From a bacterium (GTDB lineage: Bacteria > Gemmatimonadota > Glassbacteria > GWA2-58-10), in NCBI GenBank assembly GCA_021372515.1, contig JAJFUG010000073.1, positions 1-64,000 on the forward strand: a stretch of DNA of 64,000 nucleotides. The letters run 5' to 3'. Shown here piece after piece: positions 51,963 to 60,109 of this stretch (its first letter is position 1; every line of letters starts with the position of its first letter). The translations under genes were made by a program, and so were the position numbers. Below the pieces are notes generated by a model. That model was not told the DNA's origin. It did no database searches and worked only from the letters and a program-made list of their open reading frames with translations.

Positions 51963-52964
51963 ATGGAGTATGACATTTACCGCGGGGCGCGCCTGGAGCG
52001 GCTGGCCCTCACGGCGATCGAGCGCGATGACCGGCGTTTCGAGCTGGCCTGGCCCGCGCGGCAGCAGCCGCCCCGGGACAGGGTGGGCCGTGCTACGGCG
52101 GAGGTTCCACTCTGGGTGCAGGAGATTGCCGGCGGCAGATACCGCCTGGTGCGGGGTTTCAGCCGGTTCGACAGCTTGCGCGAGCTGGGCGCCGAAAGTT
52201 TCCCGGCCCTGGTGTTCGCCGAGGACTGCCCATCCCTGGAGCTTTTCCGGGCCCGCCTGTCCGGCCGCAGCGAGGAGCTTTCCGCGGTGGAGGCGTCGCG
52301 CGCGCTGAAATCTCTGGAGGCGCTGGACGGAGCGGAACAATCCGTCCTGACCGGCTTTCTGCCCCTTCTCGGCCAGCCCGCCACGGAGGGAGCGTTTTCC
52401 TCGTTGCGCGCGCTCGCAAACCTTGAGGAGCCGCTGGCCCGCTGGTGTGCGTCCCAGAAAGCCCCCCTGCCCGAGTGCGTGGTCCTGGCCGGACTGCCCC
52501 GCGAGTCCCAGCGCGGGCTTTTGGTGCTGCTGCGCGCGCTCAACCCCGGCGGGAACCTGCTGCGGCGCTGGCTGGGTTTTTTGACAAGCATATCCCGACG
52601 GAGCGGACAGACGTTGGAGGACATCCTGGCCGACAGCCGCATCACCGATATTCTGCTGGACGCCCAGACTGCGCGCTCGGCCGGGCGCGAGCTGGTGAGC
52701 CGCCGTCTGACCGAGCTGCGCTACCCCGAGAGCACCGCTCTGCGGCAGCGTTTCGCCGAAACGGTCAAAAGCCTGGGCCTGCCCGAGGGGGTGAAAGTGG
52801 AGCCGCCCGAGGCGCTGGAGGGGGATAGGCTTCGGATAAGCTTCGAGCCGGGCACGACCGAGGCCTGGAGCGGGGCCGCCGCGGCCTTGGCCCGCGCGGC
52901 ACAGGGACCGGCAGCCGGAGAGCTGTTCCGCCTGCTGGGCGCGCCCGAGCCGGAGAACCGTTGA
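51963..52964 (+). CDS. ParB-like N-terminal domain protein paired with a radical SAM gene
   Basis: I start at ATG 51963 (GGGGAGGA eight bases upstream), giving 333 residues. The segment ~50-95 (VPLWVQEIAGGRYRLVRGFSRFDSLRELGAESFPALVF) has the ParB/sulfiredoxin-like pattern of 'query, G-x-R-x-R, small residue, G'. The rest is helical (residues ~110-250), without a clear HTH. ParB-like nuclease or CTP-binding folds often act as partners of other proteins. Its stop overlaps the start of the SPL-like gene (TGATG), so the two are co-translated and probably work together. Function of the pair is unknown; I am not sure of CTP or DNA binding. Confidence 0.65.
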   Translation: MEYDIYRGARLERLALTAIERDDRRFELAWPARQQPPRDRVGRATAEVPLWVQEIAGGRYRLVRGFSRFDSLRELGAESFPALVFAEDCPSLELFRARLSGRSEELSAVEASRALKSLEALDGAEQSVLTGFLPLLGQPATEGAFSSLRALANLEEPLARWCASQKAPLPECVVLAGLPRESQRGLLVLLRALNPGGNLLRRWLGFLTSISRRSGQTLEDILADSRITDILLDAQTARSAGRELVSRRLTELRYPESTALRQRFAETVKSLGLPEGVKVEPPEALEGDRLRISFEPGTTEAWSGAAAALARAAQGPAAGELFRLLGAPEPENR

Positions 52965-54067
52965 TGCCCCGGCATTTCGATACAGTGTACGTTCATCCCG
53001 AAATCTCCGCTCACCCGCGCACACGCAGGATCGTGGAGCGGGCCGGCGCGGCCCGGGTGATCGAGCTGCCTGTGGGTGCGGAGAGCCTGGAAAGCCTTCC
53101 GCCCGTGGAAAACCCCAAACGCAGCCTGGCCCTGTTGCCCTACCGCGGCGCGCGGGTGGAGGCCTGCCCCTGCTCCAAGGCCATGCGCTGCTGCCGCTAC
53201 CGGGTGCTGCAGCTGGTGGAGGGCTGTCCCTTTGACTGCGCCTACTGCGTGCTGCAGGGCTACCTCAACCGTCCCGCCACCCTGGTCTACCCGGAACTGG
53301 AAAAGGCCCTGGAGGAATTGGAGCGGGACATGGCGGTCGAGCGGGGCCACCCATCCCGCTACGGCACCGGTGAGCTGGCCGACAGCCTGGCCCTGGAGGA
53401 GCTTACCGGTTTCGTACCGGAACTGATAAGCTTTTTCGCCGCGCACCCGGGGGCCTGGCTGGAGCTGAAGACCAAGAGCGCCCGGGTGACCGAACTGCTA
53501 TCCGTGCCGTCTGTCCCGTCCAATGTGGTCGTGTCCTGGTCGGTCAACGCGCCGACTGTCTGCCGGGGGCTGGAGCACGGGGCCGCCGCGCTGGGGGCCC
53601 GGCTCGACGCGGCGCGCAAAGTTCTGGACGCCGGGTACAGACTGGGATTCCACTTCGACCCCCTGATACGCTTCCCGGACTGGGAGGACCAGTACCGGCA
53701 GACAGTCGAGCGTATCTACAGCTTCGCCCGTCCCGGGGATATCGCCTGGATCAGCCTGGGCGGCCTGCGCTATGCTCCCTGGCTGGCCCCGTGCCTGGAG
53801 GGGCGGGGTGGGGCCGCGGCGGGCCTTTTGGAGGGCGAGCTTTTCCCGGTGCCGCCGGACGGCAAGTACCGCTACCCGCAGCCGCTGCGGGTGCAGATGT
53901 ACCGTCACCTGCACGACTGTATCCGGCGCTTCGACAACCGGGCGTTTGTCTACCTCTGCCTGGAGAGTGAAACTGTCTGGCGCTGGGCGCTGGGTGTGGA
54001 ACTGGACCCGCGGGATGAGCTGGCCGTGGAGCGCCTGTTCCCAGCTCCGCCGGGCCGGAGGACCTGA
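52964..54067 (+). CDS. SPL-like radical SAM protein
   Basis: This 367-residue protein belongs to the spore photoproduct lyase family of radical SAM enzymes. The cluster motif EGCPFDCAYCVLQGYLN places Cys88, Cys92 and Cys95 as the 4Fe-4S ligands (C-X3-C-X2-C). Upstream are four more cysteines (ACPCSKAMRCCRYR, 68-77). RYGTGELADSLALEELTGF around 130 takes the place where Bacillus SPL has its hydrogen-donating Cys140 in the ACTSD segment, as I align it, so a true spore photoproduct lyase reaction is unlikely. Such non-lyase SPL relatives are widespread and uncharacterised. The TGATG overlap couples it to the ParB-like gene. Confidence 0.85.
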   Translation: MPRHFDTVYVHPEISAHPRTRRIVERAGAARVIELPVGAESLESLPPVENPKRSLALLPYRGARVEACPCSKAMRCCRYRVLQLVEGCPFDCAYCVLQGYLNRPATLVYPELEKALEELERDMAVERGHPSRYGTGELADSLALEELTGFVPELISFFAAHPGAWLELKTKSARVTELLSVPSVPSNVVVSWSVNAPTVCRGLEHGAAALGARLDAARKVLDAGYRLGFHFDPLIRFPDWEDQYRQTVERIYSFARPGDIAWISLGGLRYAPWLAPCLEGRGGAAAGLLEGELFPVPPDGKYRYPQPLRVQMYRHLHDCIRRFDNRAFVYLCLESETVWRWALGVELDPRDELAVERLFPAPPGRRT

Positions 54068-54184
54068 GATGGAATCCCGCTCTTGCCCGGCGGACCGATC
54101 CGTGCGATAATGGAGTATTGCCTTGTTTATCCACAAAGAATAAATATACATATATTTTATGCTTCATGACCCGGAGGCGCGCCG

Positions 54185-55483
54185 ATGAAAGCGGAATGCA
54201 GCTTTGTCCTGTTCTGGCTGATCCTGGCCCTGAGCCTTGTCCCCGCGGCCCTGTCCGCGCAGGAGGAGGAAAAGGCCAATTACGACGAGTCCAAGGTGCC
54301 AAAGTACACTCTGCCCGATCCACTGGTCTGCAACGACGGCGCCCCGGTGACAGACAAGGCGGCCTGGATCGAAAAGAGGCGGCCGGAAATTCTGGAGCTT
54401 TTCACCGAACAGGTCTACGGCCGTGCGCCCGGGCGGACCGAAAAAGTGAGCCGTACGCTTCTCGACAGCAGTCTCGCCCTGGGCGGCGCCGCCCTGCGCA
54501 AGCAGGTGGATATTACATTGGAGCAGGGGGGCCGCACGCTCACTGTCGGTGTGCTGATCTACCTGCCATCGAATGCCCCCGGCCCGGTCCCGGCGTTCCT
54601 GGGCCTCAATTTCGGCGGCAACCAGACCGTGAGCGATGATCCCGGCATTATCCTCAACACCAACTGGATGCGCCCCAGCCCGGACAAGGGCGTGGTGGAC
54701 AACAAGGCCACCGAGGCCTCCCGCGGGACCGCGTCCTCGCGCTGGGACATCCCGGCCATACTTGCAAGCGGCTACGCCCTGGTCACCGCCTACTACGGCG
54801 ATATCGACCCGGACTATCCCGACAGTTTCGCCAACGGCGCGCACGGCCTGTTCCAGAGCCCGCCGCCCGAGCCGCGCCCGGCGGATGCCTGGGGCAGCCT
54901 CGCGGCCTGGGCCTGGGGCCTCAGCCGGATCCTGGATTACCTGGAAACCGACAGCCAGATTGACAGCCGGCACGTGGTGGTGCTGGGCCACTCCCGTCTG
55001 GGCAAGACCGCGCTCTGGGCCGGAGCGACCGACCAGCGTTTTGCCGGGGTGATCTCGAACAACTCGGGCTGCGGCGGCGCGGCCCTTTCGCGGCGGGCGT
55101 TCGGCGAGACTGTGGAGATAATCAATACCAGCTTCCCGCACTGGTTCTGCGGCAATTTCAAGCAGTACAACGGCCACGAGGACAAGCTGCCCGTGGATCA
55201 GCACGAGCTGATCGCCCTGGTCGCCCCGCGTCCGGTCTATGTGGCCAGCGCCACCGAGGACCGCTGGGCCGACCCGCACGGCGAGTTCCTGGCCCTGAAG
55301 GCGGCGAGTCCGGTCTACAAGCTCCTGACCGGAGACAGCCTGGCCGCGGCGGACTGGCCCGCGCCGGACAGCCCGGTGCGCGGGCGGATGGCCTACCACC
55401 TTCGCACCGGCGGGCACGATGTCACCCCGTACGACTGGGCGCAGTATATCCGCTGGGCGGATGAGTATGTGAAGGGGAAGTGA
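54185..55483 (+). CDS. Secreted CE15 glucuronoyl esterase
   Basis: CE15 enzymes hydrolyse ester bonds between 4-O-methyl-glucuronate of xylan and lignin alcohols. The protein (432 residues) has a signal peptide (about 1-24, ending ALSA). The mature part shows FLGLNFGGNQTV, the nucleophile motif VVVLGHSRLGKTALWAGA with Ser270 in the bacterial CE15 form GHSRLGK, ISNNSGCGGAALSRR, ATEDRWADPHGEF with a likely catalytic Glu358, and HLRTGGHDVTPYDW with His411. TTATCC-rich upstream DNA holds the promoter region and CGGAGGCGCG precedes the ATG. It stands alone after the SPL-like gene and is followed by a strong bidirectional terminator. It suggests access to lignocellulose. Confidence 0.92.
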   Translation: MKAECSFVLFWLILALSLVPAALSAQEEEKANYDESKVPKYTLPDPLVCNDGAPVTDKAAWIEKRRPEILELFTEQVYGRAPGRTEKVSRTLLDSSLALGGAALRKQVDITLEQGGRTLTVGVLIYLPSNAPGPVPAFLGLNFGGNQTVSDDPGIILNTNWMRPSPDKGVVDNKATEASRGTASSRWDIPAILASGYALVTAYYGDIDPDYPDSFANGAHGLFQSPPPEPRPADAWGSLAAWAWGLSRILDYLETDSQIDSRHVVVLGHSRLGKTALWAGATDQRFAGVISNNSGCGGAALSRRAFGETVEIINTSFPHWFCGNFKQYNGHEDKLPVDQHELIALVAPRPVYVASATEDRWADPHGEFLALKAASPVYKLLTGDSLAAADWPAPDSPVRGRMAYHLRTGGHDVTPYDWAQYIRWADEYVKGK

Positions 55484-55543
55484 GCGGGGGAAAGAAGCTA
55501 CAAATTGCAGGATTGAACAAAATAATTATATAGGATGAGGTGG

Positions 55544-55579
55544 AAAGAGAGGGCGGGCCTCCTGGCCCGCCCTCTCTTT
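55544..55579. terminator. Strong bidirectional terminator
   Basis: AAAGAGAGGGCGGGCC (55544-55559), loop TCCT, then the exact reverse complement (55564-55579). A perfect 16-bp stem with A/T-rich ends serves the CE15 gene and the convergent cassette. Confidence 0.92.
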
Positions 55580-55593
55580 CGTGGGCATATATT

Positions 55594-56367
55594 TTACTTC
55601 GTTATCTCCTGCAGGTATCTTTCGATACGGTCACTGTTAGTTCCAAGACTTGAAAACTGTTTATCGCAAACATCGCTGAAACGAGCCAGCACCTTCCTGT
55701 TGATACATTCCTGATCCTCGAAAACGGCCATACTGCGAAACGGAAGTTGCCATTTTTCAAACTGGAGCATAGAAATAGTAGCATCTCGCGCTTTATCGTC
55801 ACCTGGCACGGCAAATACAAAAAGCGGACGCTCCATACCATTAATTTTACAATCTACACTATACATACCCTGTGTATCGTGTATAGGATCGTGCCAATCG
55901 AAAACTCTGCGGCTCTCCGGAATTTTATTAGTCATAAACGCACGAAAATCTTCCATAAATGTTGATCGTACGCGTTCTTTTAAAAGATAGGAGATATCGG
56001 TGATTTTCAACAATGCCTGAGTGAAAGAATAAAGCGCATTACCATATTGATCTTCCTGAATGGCAAGTACTAATTCACCATCTCGATCTTCAACTTTAAA
56101 TACGGATAATGCATTGCTGATGATCTTTTGCCTGGTTCCTTTTAGAATGTCTTTCTCATCAATATCATACGTGAGGTGCATATAGGTATGTCCTTCGTCA
56201 GACAAAATCCAACTCGCATTATCTCTTTTGAGAGTAATTGCCAGATGGTCTCCGTCTTCAAACATAAAAGGAGTGAATACTCTAAAACGAGCCTCACCCT
56301 CCTGCTCCAGGCGAATCTGCTCGCATACTCTATTGCGAAAATCTTGTCTAATTGTTTCGGTATTCAT
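55594..56367 (-). CDS. DUF1828/DUF1829-like protein of an AT-rich two-gene cassette
   Basis: The 257-residue protein opens with a DUF1828-like part (FRVFTPFMFEDGDHLAITLKRDNASWILSDEGHTYMHLTYDID), then ALYSFTQALLKITDISYLLKERVRSTFMEDFRAFM and a C-terminal domain with VDCKINGMERPLFVFAVPGDDKARDATISMLQFEKW, matching DUF1829 in form. The family is known from plasmids and genomic islands, function unknown. GAGGAGG lies just before the ATG, which abuts the stop of the upstream partner. The DNA is markedly more AT-rich than its flanks. The convergent terminator at 55544-55579 follows. I propose that it acts with its partner, possibly in defence, without direct evidence. Confidence 0.8.
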   Translation of the reverse strand: MNTETIRQDFRNRVCEQIRLEQEGEARFRVFTPFMFEDGDHLAITLKRDNASWILSDEGHTYMHLTYDIDEKDILKGTRQKIISNALSVFKVEDRDGELVLAIQEDQYGNALYSFTQALLKITDISYLLKERVRSTFMEDFRAFMTNKIPESRRVFDWHDPIHDTQGMYSVDCKINGMERPLFVFAVPGDDKARDATISMLQFEKWQLPFRSMAVFEDQECINRKVLARFSDVCDKQFSSLGTNSDRIERYLQEITK

Positions 56368-56850
56368 CTATACCTCCTCAAACAAATTCTTTTGAGGATT
56401 TCTTGGAAGGTCAAAATTGCAATCGACAAATAAACATTTTACTGCTGAAGTGAAGTCTGAATATCGTTGTGTTGGCTCAGCATAGGTATCTTCTCTCGCT
56501 CCTAATTCTTGATACCGTTCTGTTGCTGAATGGATATGATAATCATAGAATGTGTCGGACTCTATTCCATTTGTGTGCTCGTGACTTTTCCCGTTGTATC
56601 GTCTCAAACGAAATATCTGATTGCTACCTGCTGGACAATGCGCAAGAATGATTGAGAAATCAAGTGCGTTAAAACTGTTTTGCCTCAAGATAAGACGAAA
56701 TTGATTCCCGTTCTCTCCAAAAAAATCAAATTCTTGTTCCTTGTGACCTCGCTTCTCGCGTAGCTTCATTTTATTTCGGTAATCACTCCCAAGGACTTTT
56801 TTTTCTGAAATCAATTCTGTAATCTCGGTATCAGAGTATTTTGCAGCCAT
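56368..56850 (-). CDS. Partner of the DUF1828-like protein (DUF6978-like)
   Basis: The 160-residue protein has an N-terminal helix and a mixed core: FDFFGENGNQFRLILRQNSFNALDFSIILAHCPAGSNQIFRLRRYNGKSHEHTN, then YDYHIHSATERYQELGAREDTYAEPTQRYSDF and a cysteine-bearing end. I recall similar proteins as a domain of unknown function that recurs next to DUF1828 genes; the name DUF6978 is from memory. The conserved His/Arg/Tyr-rich strip (HIHSATERYQE) could be a nucleic-acid or catalytic site. The gene ends on the base before the DUF1828 gene begins. Composition is foreign to the chromosome. Function unknown. Confidence 0.75.
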   Translation of the reverse strand: MAAKYSDTEITELISEKKVLGSDYRNKMKLREKRGHKEQEFDFFGENGNQFRLILRQNSFNALDFSIILAHCPAGSNQIFRLRRYNGKSHEHTNGIESDTFYDYHIHSATERYQELGAREDTYAEPTQRYSDFTSAVKCLFVDCNFDLPRNPQKNLFEEV

Positions 56851-56906
56851 TGTGATTTACTCCTCCAAGAATCACAGTATGTTTGGTTTAGAATTCTTGA
56901 GCCTTT

Positions 56907-57248
56907 TTACGGCACCAGGTCCGGGAAATAAGTGTAGCGCTCGTAATAGCCGAGCAGTTTCCCTTCGCCGTCCCGGATCGCGCGCATGTAGGTGCGCTGG
57001 CCGGGCTTTTCCGTGATCTGCACTTCCTCCGCCTCGCCCGCGGCCAGGCGCACCAGAATCCCATCCATTATCCGGCGCGACTTCTCGTTGTGGCAGTCGA
57101 ACAGGCTCGTACCCTCCAGCTCGTGCCCACCCTTGAAGAAGTCCTTGGCCGCCCGGTTGAGCAGAAGCACCTTGTGGTCCGTGCCGGTGATCACCACCGG
57201 GTCCGGGTGGCTGTCGAAAAACGCTTCCAGCAGGCCAAGCCTGTCCAT
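56907..57248 (-). CDS. Single PAS-domain protein
   Basis: The 113-residue protein is one PAS domain: LEAFFDSHPDPVVITGTDHKVLLLNRAAKDFFKGG, then GTSLFDCHNEKSRRIMDGILVRLAAGEAEEVQI and YMRAIRDGEGKLLGYYERYTYF. The 'DCH..KS' segment is typical of PAS domains in DUF438-type and related sensors, where it has been linked to heme or anion binding; here that is only suggestive. It has no output domain, so it would sense and pass on by protein contact. It lies 30 bases downstream of the alcohol dehydrogenase gene on the same strand, so it may be part of that unit. Confidence 0.85.
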   Translation of the reverse strand: MDRLGLLEAFFDSHPDPVVITGTDHKVLLLNRAAKDFFKGGHELEGTSLFDCHNEKSRRIMDGILVRLAAGEAEEVQITEKPGQRTYMRAIRDGEGKLLGYYERYTYFPDLVP

Positions 57249-57278
57249 CCCGCCGCCTTTCTCCTGTCCCGAACCGCT

Positions 57279-58325
57279 TCAGCTCCACGGCTCCATGATC
57301 ACCTTGATCGACTCGCCCGGGTTGGCCACCAGGTCGAACCCGTACTGGATTTCGCTCAGGGGCAGACGGTGGGTGACGAGTCGCGCCACATCCACCCGCC
57401 GGGCGCGGATCAGCTCCAGGGCCAGCGCGGCGTCATACGGGCTGTTGGCATAACTGGGCATCACCCGGATCGAGTTGCGCCAGAACTCGTTGGCCGGGAT
57501 GGGTATCTCCACGCCCGGGTCGGTGGTGGCGAAACAGAGCACCGTGCCGCCGCGGTCCACACTCCCCAGGCCCTGCTTGAACGCGCTCAGGGCCGCGGCG
57601 CAGACAACCACCAGGTCGCAGCCGTGGCCGTCGTTGAGCTGGCGCACCCGCGCGGGCACGTCCTCCCGGGCGTCCAATACATGATCCGCCCCGAACTCGG
57701 CCGCCTTGGCCTTGCGGTAGTCGCTGATGTCCGTGGCGATGATCCGTCCCGCGCCCTGGGCCTTGGCCAGCATGATATGCATCAGGCCCGAGATGCCGCT
57801 GCCGATCACCAGCACGCTCTGTCCCGGCTGGAACCCGGCCGTGCGCTGGCCGCGCACCACGCAGGCCAGCGGCTCGATGAACGCGCCCTCCTCCCAGCTT
57901 ACGCTGTCGGGAAGCAGAAGGGTGCCGCGGTCCACGTTGATCGCCGGGGCGCGCAGGTACTGGGCGAACCCGCCGGGGAAGAAATTCGTGGTGTGCAGGG
58001 TCTCGCAGACCGTGTGGTTGCCGGCCAGACAGTAGCGGCAGGTGTTGCAGGGTATGTGGTGCTCGACGAACACCCGGTCGCCCGGCTTGTAGCGTTTGAC
58101 CGTCTCGCCCGTCTCCACCACCAGGCCCGCTATCTCGTGGCCCAGCACCAGCGGGGCTTTCTTGATCCGGTACCACTCCAGGACATCGCTGCCGCAGATA
58201 CCGCTGGCCATGACCTTGACCAGCAGCTCATCCGGCCCGATCGCGGGCACGGGCAGCTCCTGAAGGCGGACATCCCGGTTGTTGTAGTACATCCCCACGC
58301 GCATGGGAGTGCCGGCCAGGCTCAT
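57279..58325 (-). CDS. Zinc-dependent alcohol/sorbitol-type dehydrogenase
   Basis: The medium-chain dehydrogenase has 348 residues from ATG 58325 (AAGGAG five bases upstream; ATG 58328 is equally possible). Catalytic-zinc ligands are in GICGSD (Cys), LGHEIAG (His-Glu) and IEPLACVV (Glu). The structural-zinc site is CNTCRYCLAGNHTVC with four Cys. The NAD motif is VLVIGSGISGLMHIMLAKAQGAG. The ATGA overlap with the stop of the aldolase gene couples the two. Substrate is probably a polyol or its phosphate; the LsrF-like partner hints at a ketose-phosphate pathway, by inference. Confidence 0.92.
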   Translation of the reverse strand: MSLAGTPMRVGMYYNNRDVRLQELPVPAIGPDELLVKVMASGICGSDVLEWYRIKKAPLVLGHEIAGLVVETGETVKRYKPGDRVFVEHHIPCNTCRYCLAGNHTVCETLHTTNFFPGGFAQYLRAPAINVDRGTLLLPDSVSWEEGAFIEPLACVVRGQRTAGFQPGQSVLVIGSGISGLMHIMLAKAQGAGRIIATDISDYRKAKAAEFGADHVLDAREDVPARVRQLNDGHGCDLVVVCAAALSAFKQGLGSVDRGGTVLCFATTDPGVEIPIPANEFWRNSIRVMPSYANSPYDAALALELIRARRVDVARLVTHRLPLSEIQYGFDLVANPGESIKVIMEPWS

Positions 58326-59158
58326 CATTTCTCCTTTTTGCAATTGCACTTTTTGGCAGGAGCCTTGCTCTCCTCGGCCACCAGCTCCTGGAAAAGCTGG
58401 TTCGCCTCCCTGGGCTTGGCGTTGCCGTGGATCACGGCGTTGAGGGCGCGGATCACCGGCACCGGGTGGGCGTTCTTCCAGACATTGCGGCCCAGGTTGA
58501 CCCCGATCGCACCTTTCTGGATCCCGTCATACACGAACTCGAACACCTCCAGCTCGGTCTCGCAGGCCGGTCCGCCGGCGATCACCACCGGCACCGGGCA
58601 GCCGCCGGTCACCTTGTCGAAATCCTTGCACCAGTAAGTCTTGACCACGCTGGCGCCCAGCTCGGCGCAGATACGGCTGGCCAGGGCCAGGTAGCGGGCG
58701 TCGCGCTTGTCCAACTCCTTGCCCACCGCGGTCACGGCCATCACCGGGATGCAGTAGTCTGCGCAGAGGTTCACCATCTCGGTCAGGTTGCCCAGGGTCT
58801 GGCCCTCCCACTGCGTGCCCACGAACACCGACACGCCCACGGCAGAAACGTTCAGCCGAAGGATTTCCTCGATGGAGGTGGTCAATATCTCATCCTCCAG
58901 GCCCGGGCCGACCACACTGGTGCCGCCAGAAACCCGCAGGATGATCGGTATCTGGATCGAGGCCGGCACGCAGGCGCGCAGCACCCCGCGGGTGCAAAAC
59001 AGGGCATCCGAGTAGGGCACGAGCGGGCGGATCGTCTCGCCCGGCTGCTCCAGGCAGGTGGTGGGACCCTGGAAATAGCCGTGGTCGATGGGCAGGAAGA
59101 AACAGCGGCCATCCGCCGGGATCAGGCGGCTCAGGCGGTTTTGCAGTCCCCAGTCCAT
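58325..59158 (-). CDS. LsrF-like class I aldolase/thiolase
   Basis: The 277-residue protein closely follows enterobacterial LsrF, the thiolase that cleaves phospho-AI-2 breakdown product, and the DhnA-type class I aldolases. Matching segments are MDWGLQNRLSRLI, LPIDHGYFQGPTTCLE, YSDALFCTRGVLRACVP, LRVSGGTSVVGPGLEDE, MAVTAVGKELDKRDARYLALASRI, VVKTYW with the Schiff-base Lys, GGCPVPVVIAGG and GAIGVNLGRNVW. The C-terminus ends in a short Cys-Lys tail (KKCNCKKEK) not typical of LsrF. No lsr transport or kinase genes are present, so an AI-2 role is doubtful; with the dehydrogenase it more likely handles another sugar phosphate. Confidence 0.88.
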   Translation of the reverse strand: MDWGLQNRLSRLIPADGRCFFLPIDHGYFQGPTTCLEQPGETIRPLVPYSDALFCTRGVLRACVPASIQIPIILRVSGGTSVVGPGLEDEILTTSIEEILRLNVSAVGVSVFVGTQWEGQTLGNLTEMVNLCADYCIPVMAVTAVGKELDKRDARYLALASRICAELGASVVKTYWCKDFDKVTGGCPVPVVIAGGPACETELEVFEFVYDGIQKGAIGVNLGRNVWKNAHPVPVIRALNAVIHGNAKPREANQLFQELVAEESKAPAKKCNCKKEK

Positions 59159-59218
59159 ATTTAAAGCCTCCGGTAAATAATTATTGAAAATTTCCTTCGG
59201 GCGATTTGCAAAGTGTTA

Positions 59219-59455
59219 TTCTGCTTTGGTTTCGGCCAAAGCAGCAAAGCCAGCGGGGGCCGCGAACTCGTCCCAGCCACGTCAGTCTTTCAACCTGTAG
59301 CGTCACCGAAACGTCGATTCCGCTACCGCGTTGCAGCGGCGGCGCTGGCGCGAATCGCCGCCGAACCGCAGAGCACCTTCAGGCTTGGCCGTTTCGCCCC
59401 CCAACTTCACGCTACCCGTGGTGCAGGCTCAGACAGGCGCGGCCCCCAAAGGCAG
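59219..59455 (-). repeat. Interspersed repeat family A, copy 3 (inverted)
   Basis: The first 55 bases are the exact reverse complement of 46-100, and the later blocks (59332-59363 and 59425-59452) match blocks of the 17.4-17.65 kb copy in the same order when reversed. The gap 59159-59639 is largely this element plus a short GGGG-rich hairpin at 59583-59605 and a CTTGTGTTCGCCCG string that also occurs at about 17750-17763. No gene is evident in it; open frames here follow the repeat. Confidence 0.88.
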
Positions 59456-59639
59456 AACTGCGGCGGCCTGACAGCCGCAAGCGGGTTTACCCTCCTGGGA
59501 TGTCAGGCGGTGTCGTAGGGGCGAACCTTGTGTTCGCCCGTAAAGCTGATATGCAAAAACCTAACCGGACATCCATGCCTCGGTCCCCCTTTACGAAAAG
59601 GGGAGGGATAATCGCGCCCCTGAGGTTCATGCGGGGCTT

Positions 59640-59849
59640 TCACCCCCGGCGCACGACCTCGTAGCCGTGCTGGATCAGCCAGTGATGGAACTCGTAGGTG
59701 CTGTGGATACACGCGCTCTGGCAGATCGAGCGGACTTGGTCGTAGCCTGCCGAACCCGCGGCCTGCTGGTCAAGAAGGACCTGCACCGGGCACTGGATGT
59801 CCTTGCAGTACTCCCGGCGCTGGTAGTCGATAAAACCCTCGATTGGCAT
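59640..59849 (-). CDS. Small cysteine-containing conserved-type protein
   Basis: The 69-residue protein (MPIEGFIDYQRREYCKDIQCPVQ...) has four cysteines, at about 15, 20, 43 and 47 (CKDIQC and ICQSAC), plus two His pairs and a C-terminal EFHHWLIQHGYEVVRRG. The C-X4-C and C-X3-C pairs could bind zinc or an iron-sulfur cluster. AGGAGCC precedes the ATG. I recall similar short proteins in anaerobes but no function. It is isolated between a repeat and olsF; its own promoter cannot be pinpointed. The composition pattern and strong ribosome site argue for a real gene. Confidence 0.65.
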   Translation of the reverse strand: MPIEGFIDYQRREYCKDIQCPVQVLLDQQAAGSAGYDQVRSICQSACIHSTYEFHHWLIQHGYEVVRRG

Positions 59850-60109
59850 GTTGGCGGCTCCTTACGGTTGAACGTCGCCGGACTGCGATTGCCGCATTCC
59901 GGCAGCGGGTGTTTCAGTCTTGCGCAGCTAAAAGATAGACCCACGCGCCTGGACAGTCAACAGGCATGCCGCCGGGTCGTGCTGTCTTCCGGTAGCCCCG
60001 CAAATGAATTCCTCACCATACGCCAAACCCCGGCTCACTATCCGGAGCTATGTTTATGCATCAGGCTGGATTACGTGTATTCAGACGCCACTGAAACCCG
60101 GAGGACGGT

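Noticed and set aside
59206-59664. Plus-strand frames of 101 and 152 codons
   Set aside because: They track the inverted copy of repeat A; no protein features.
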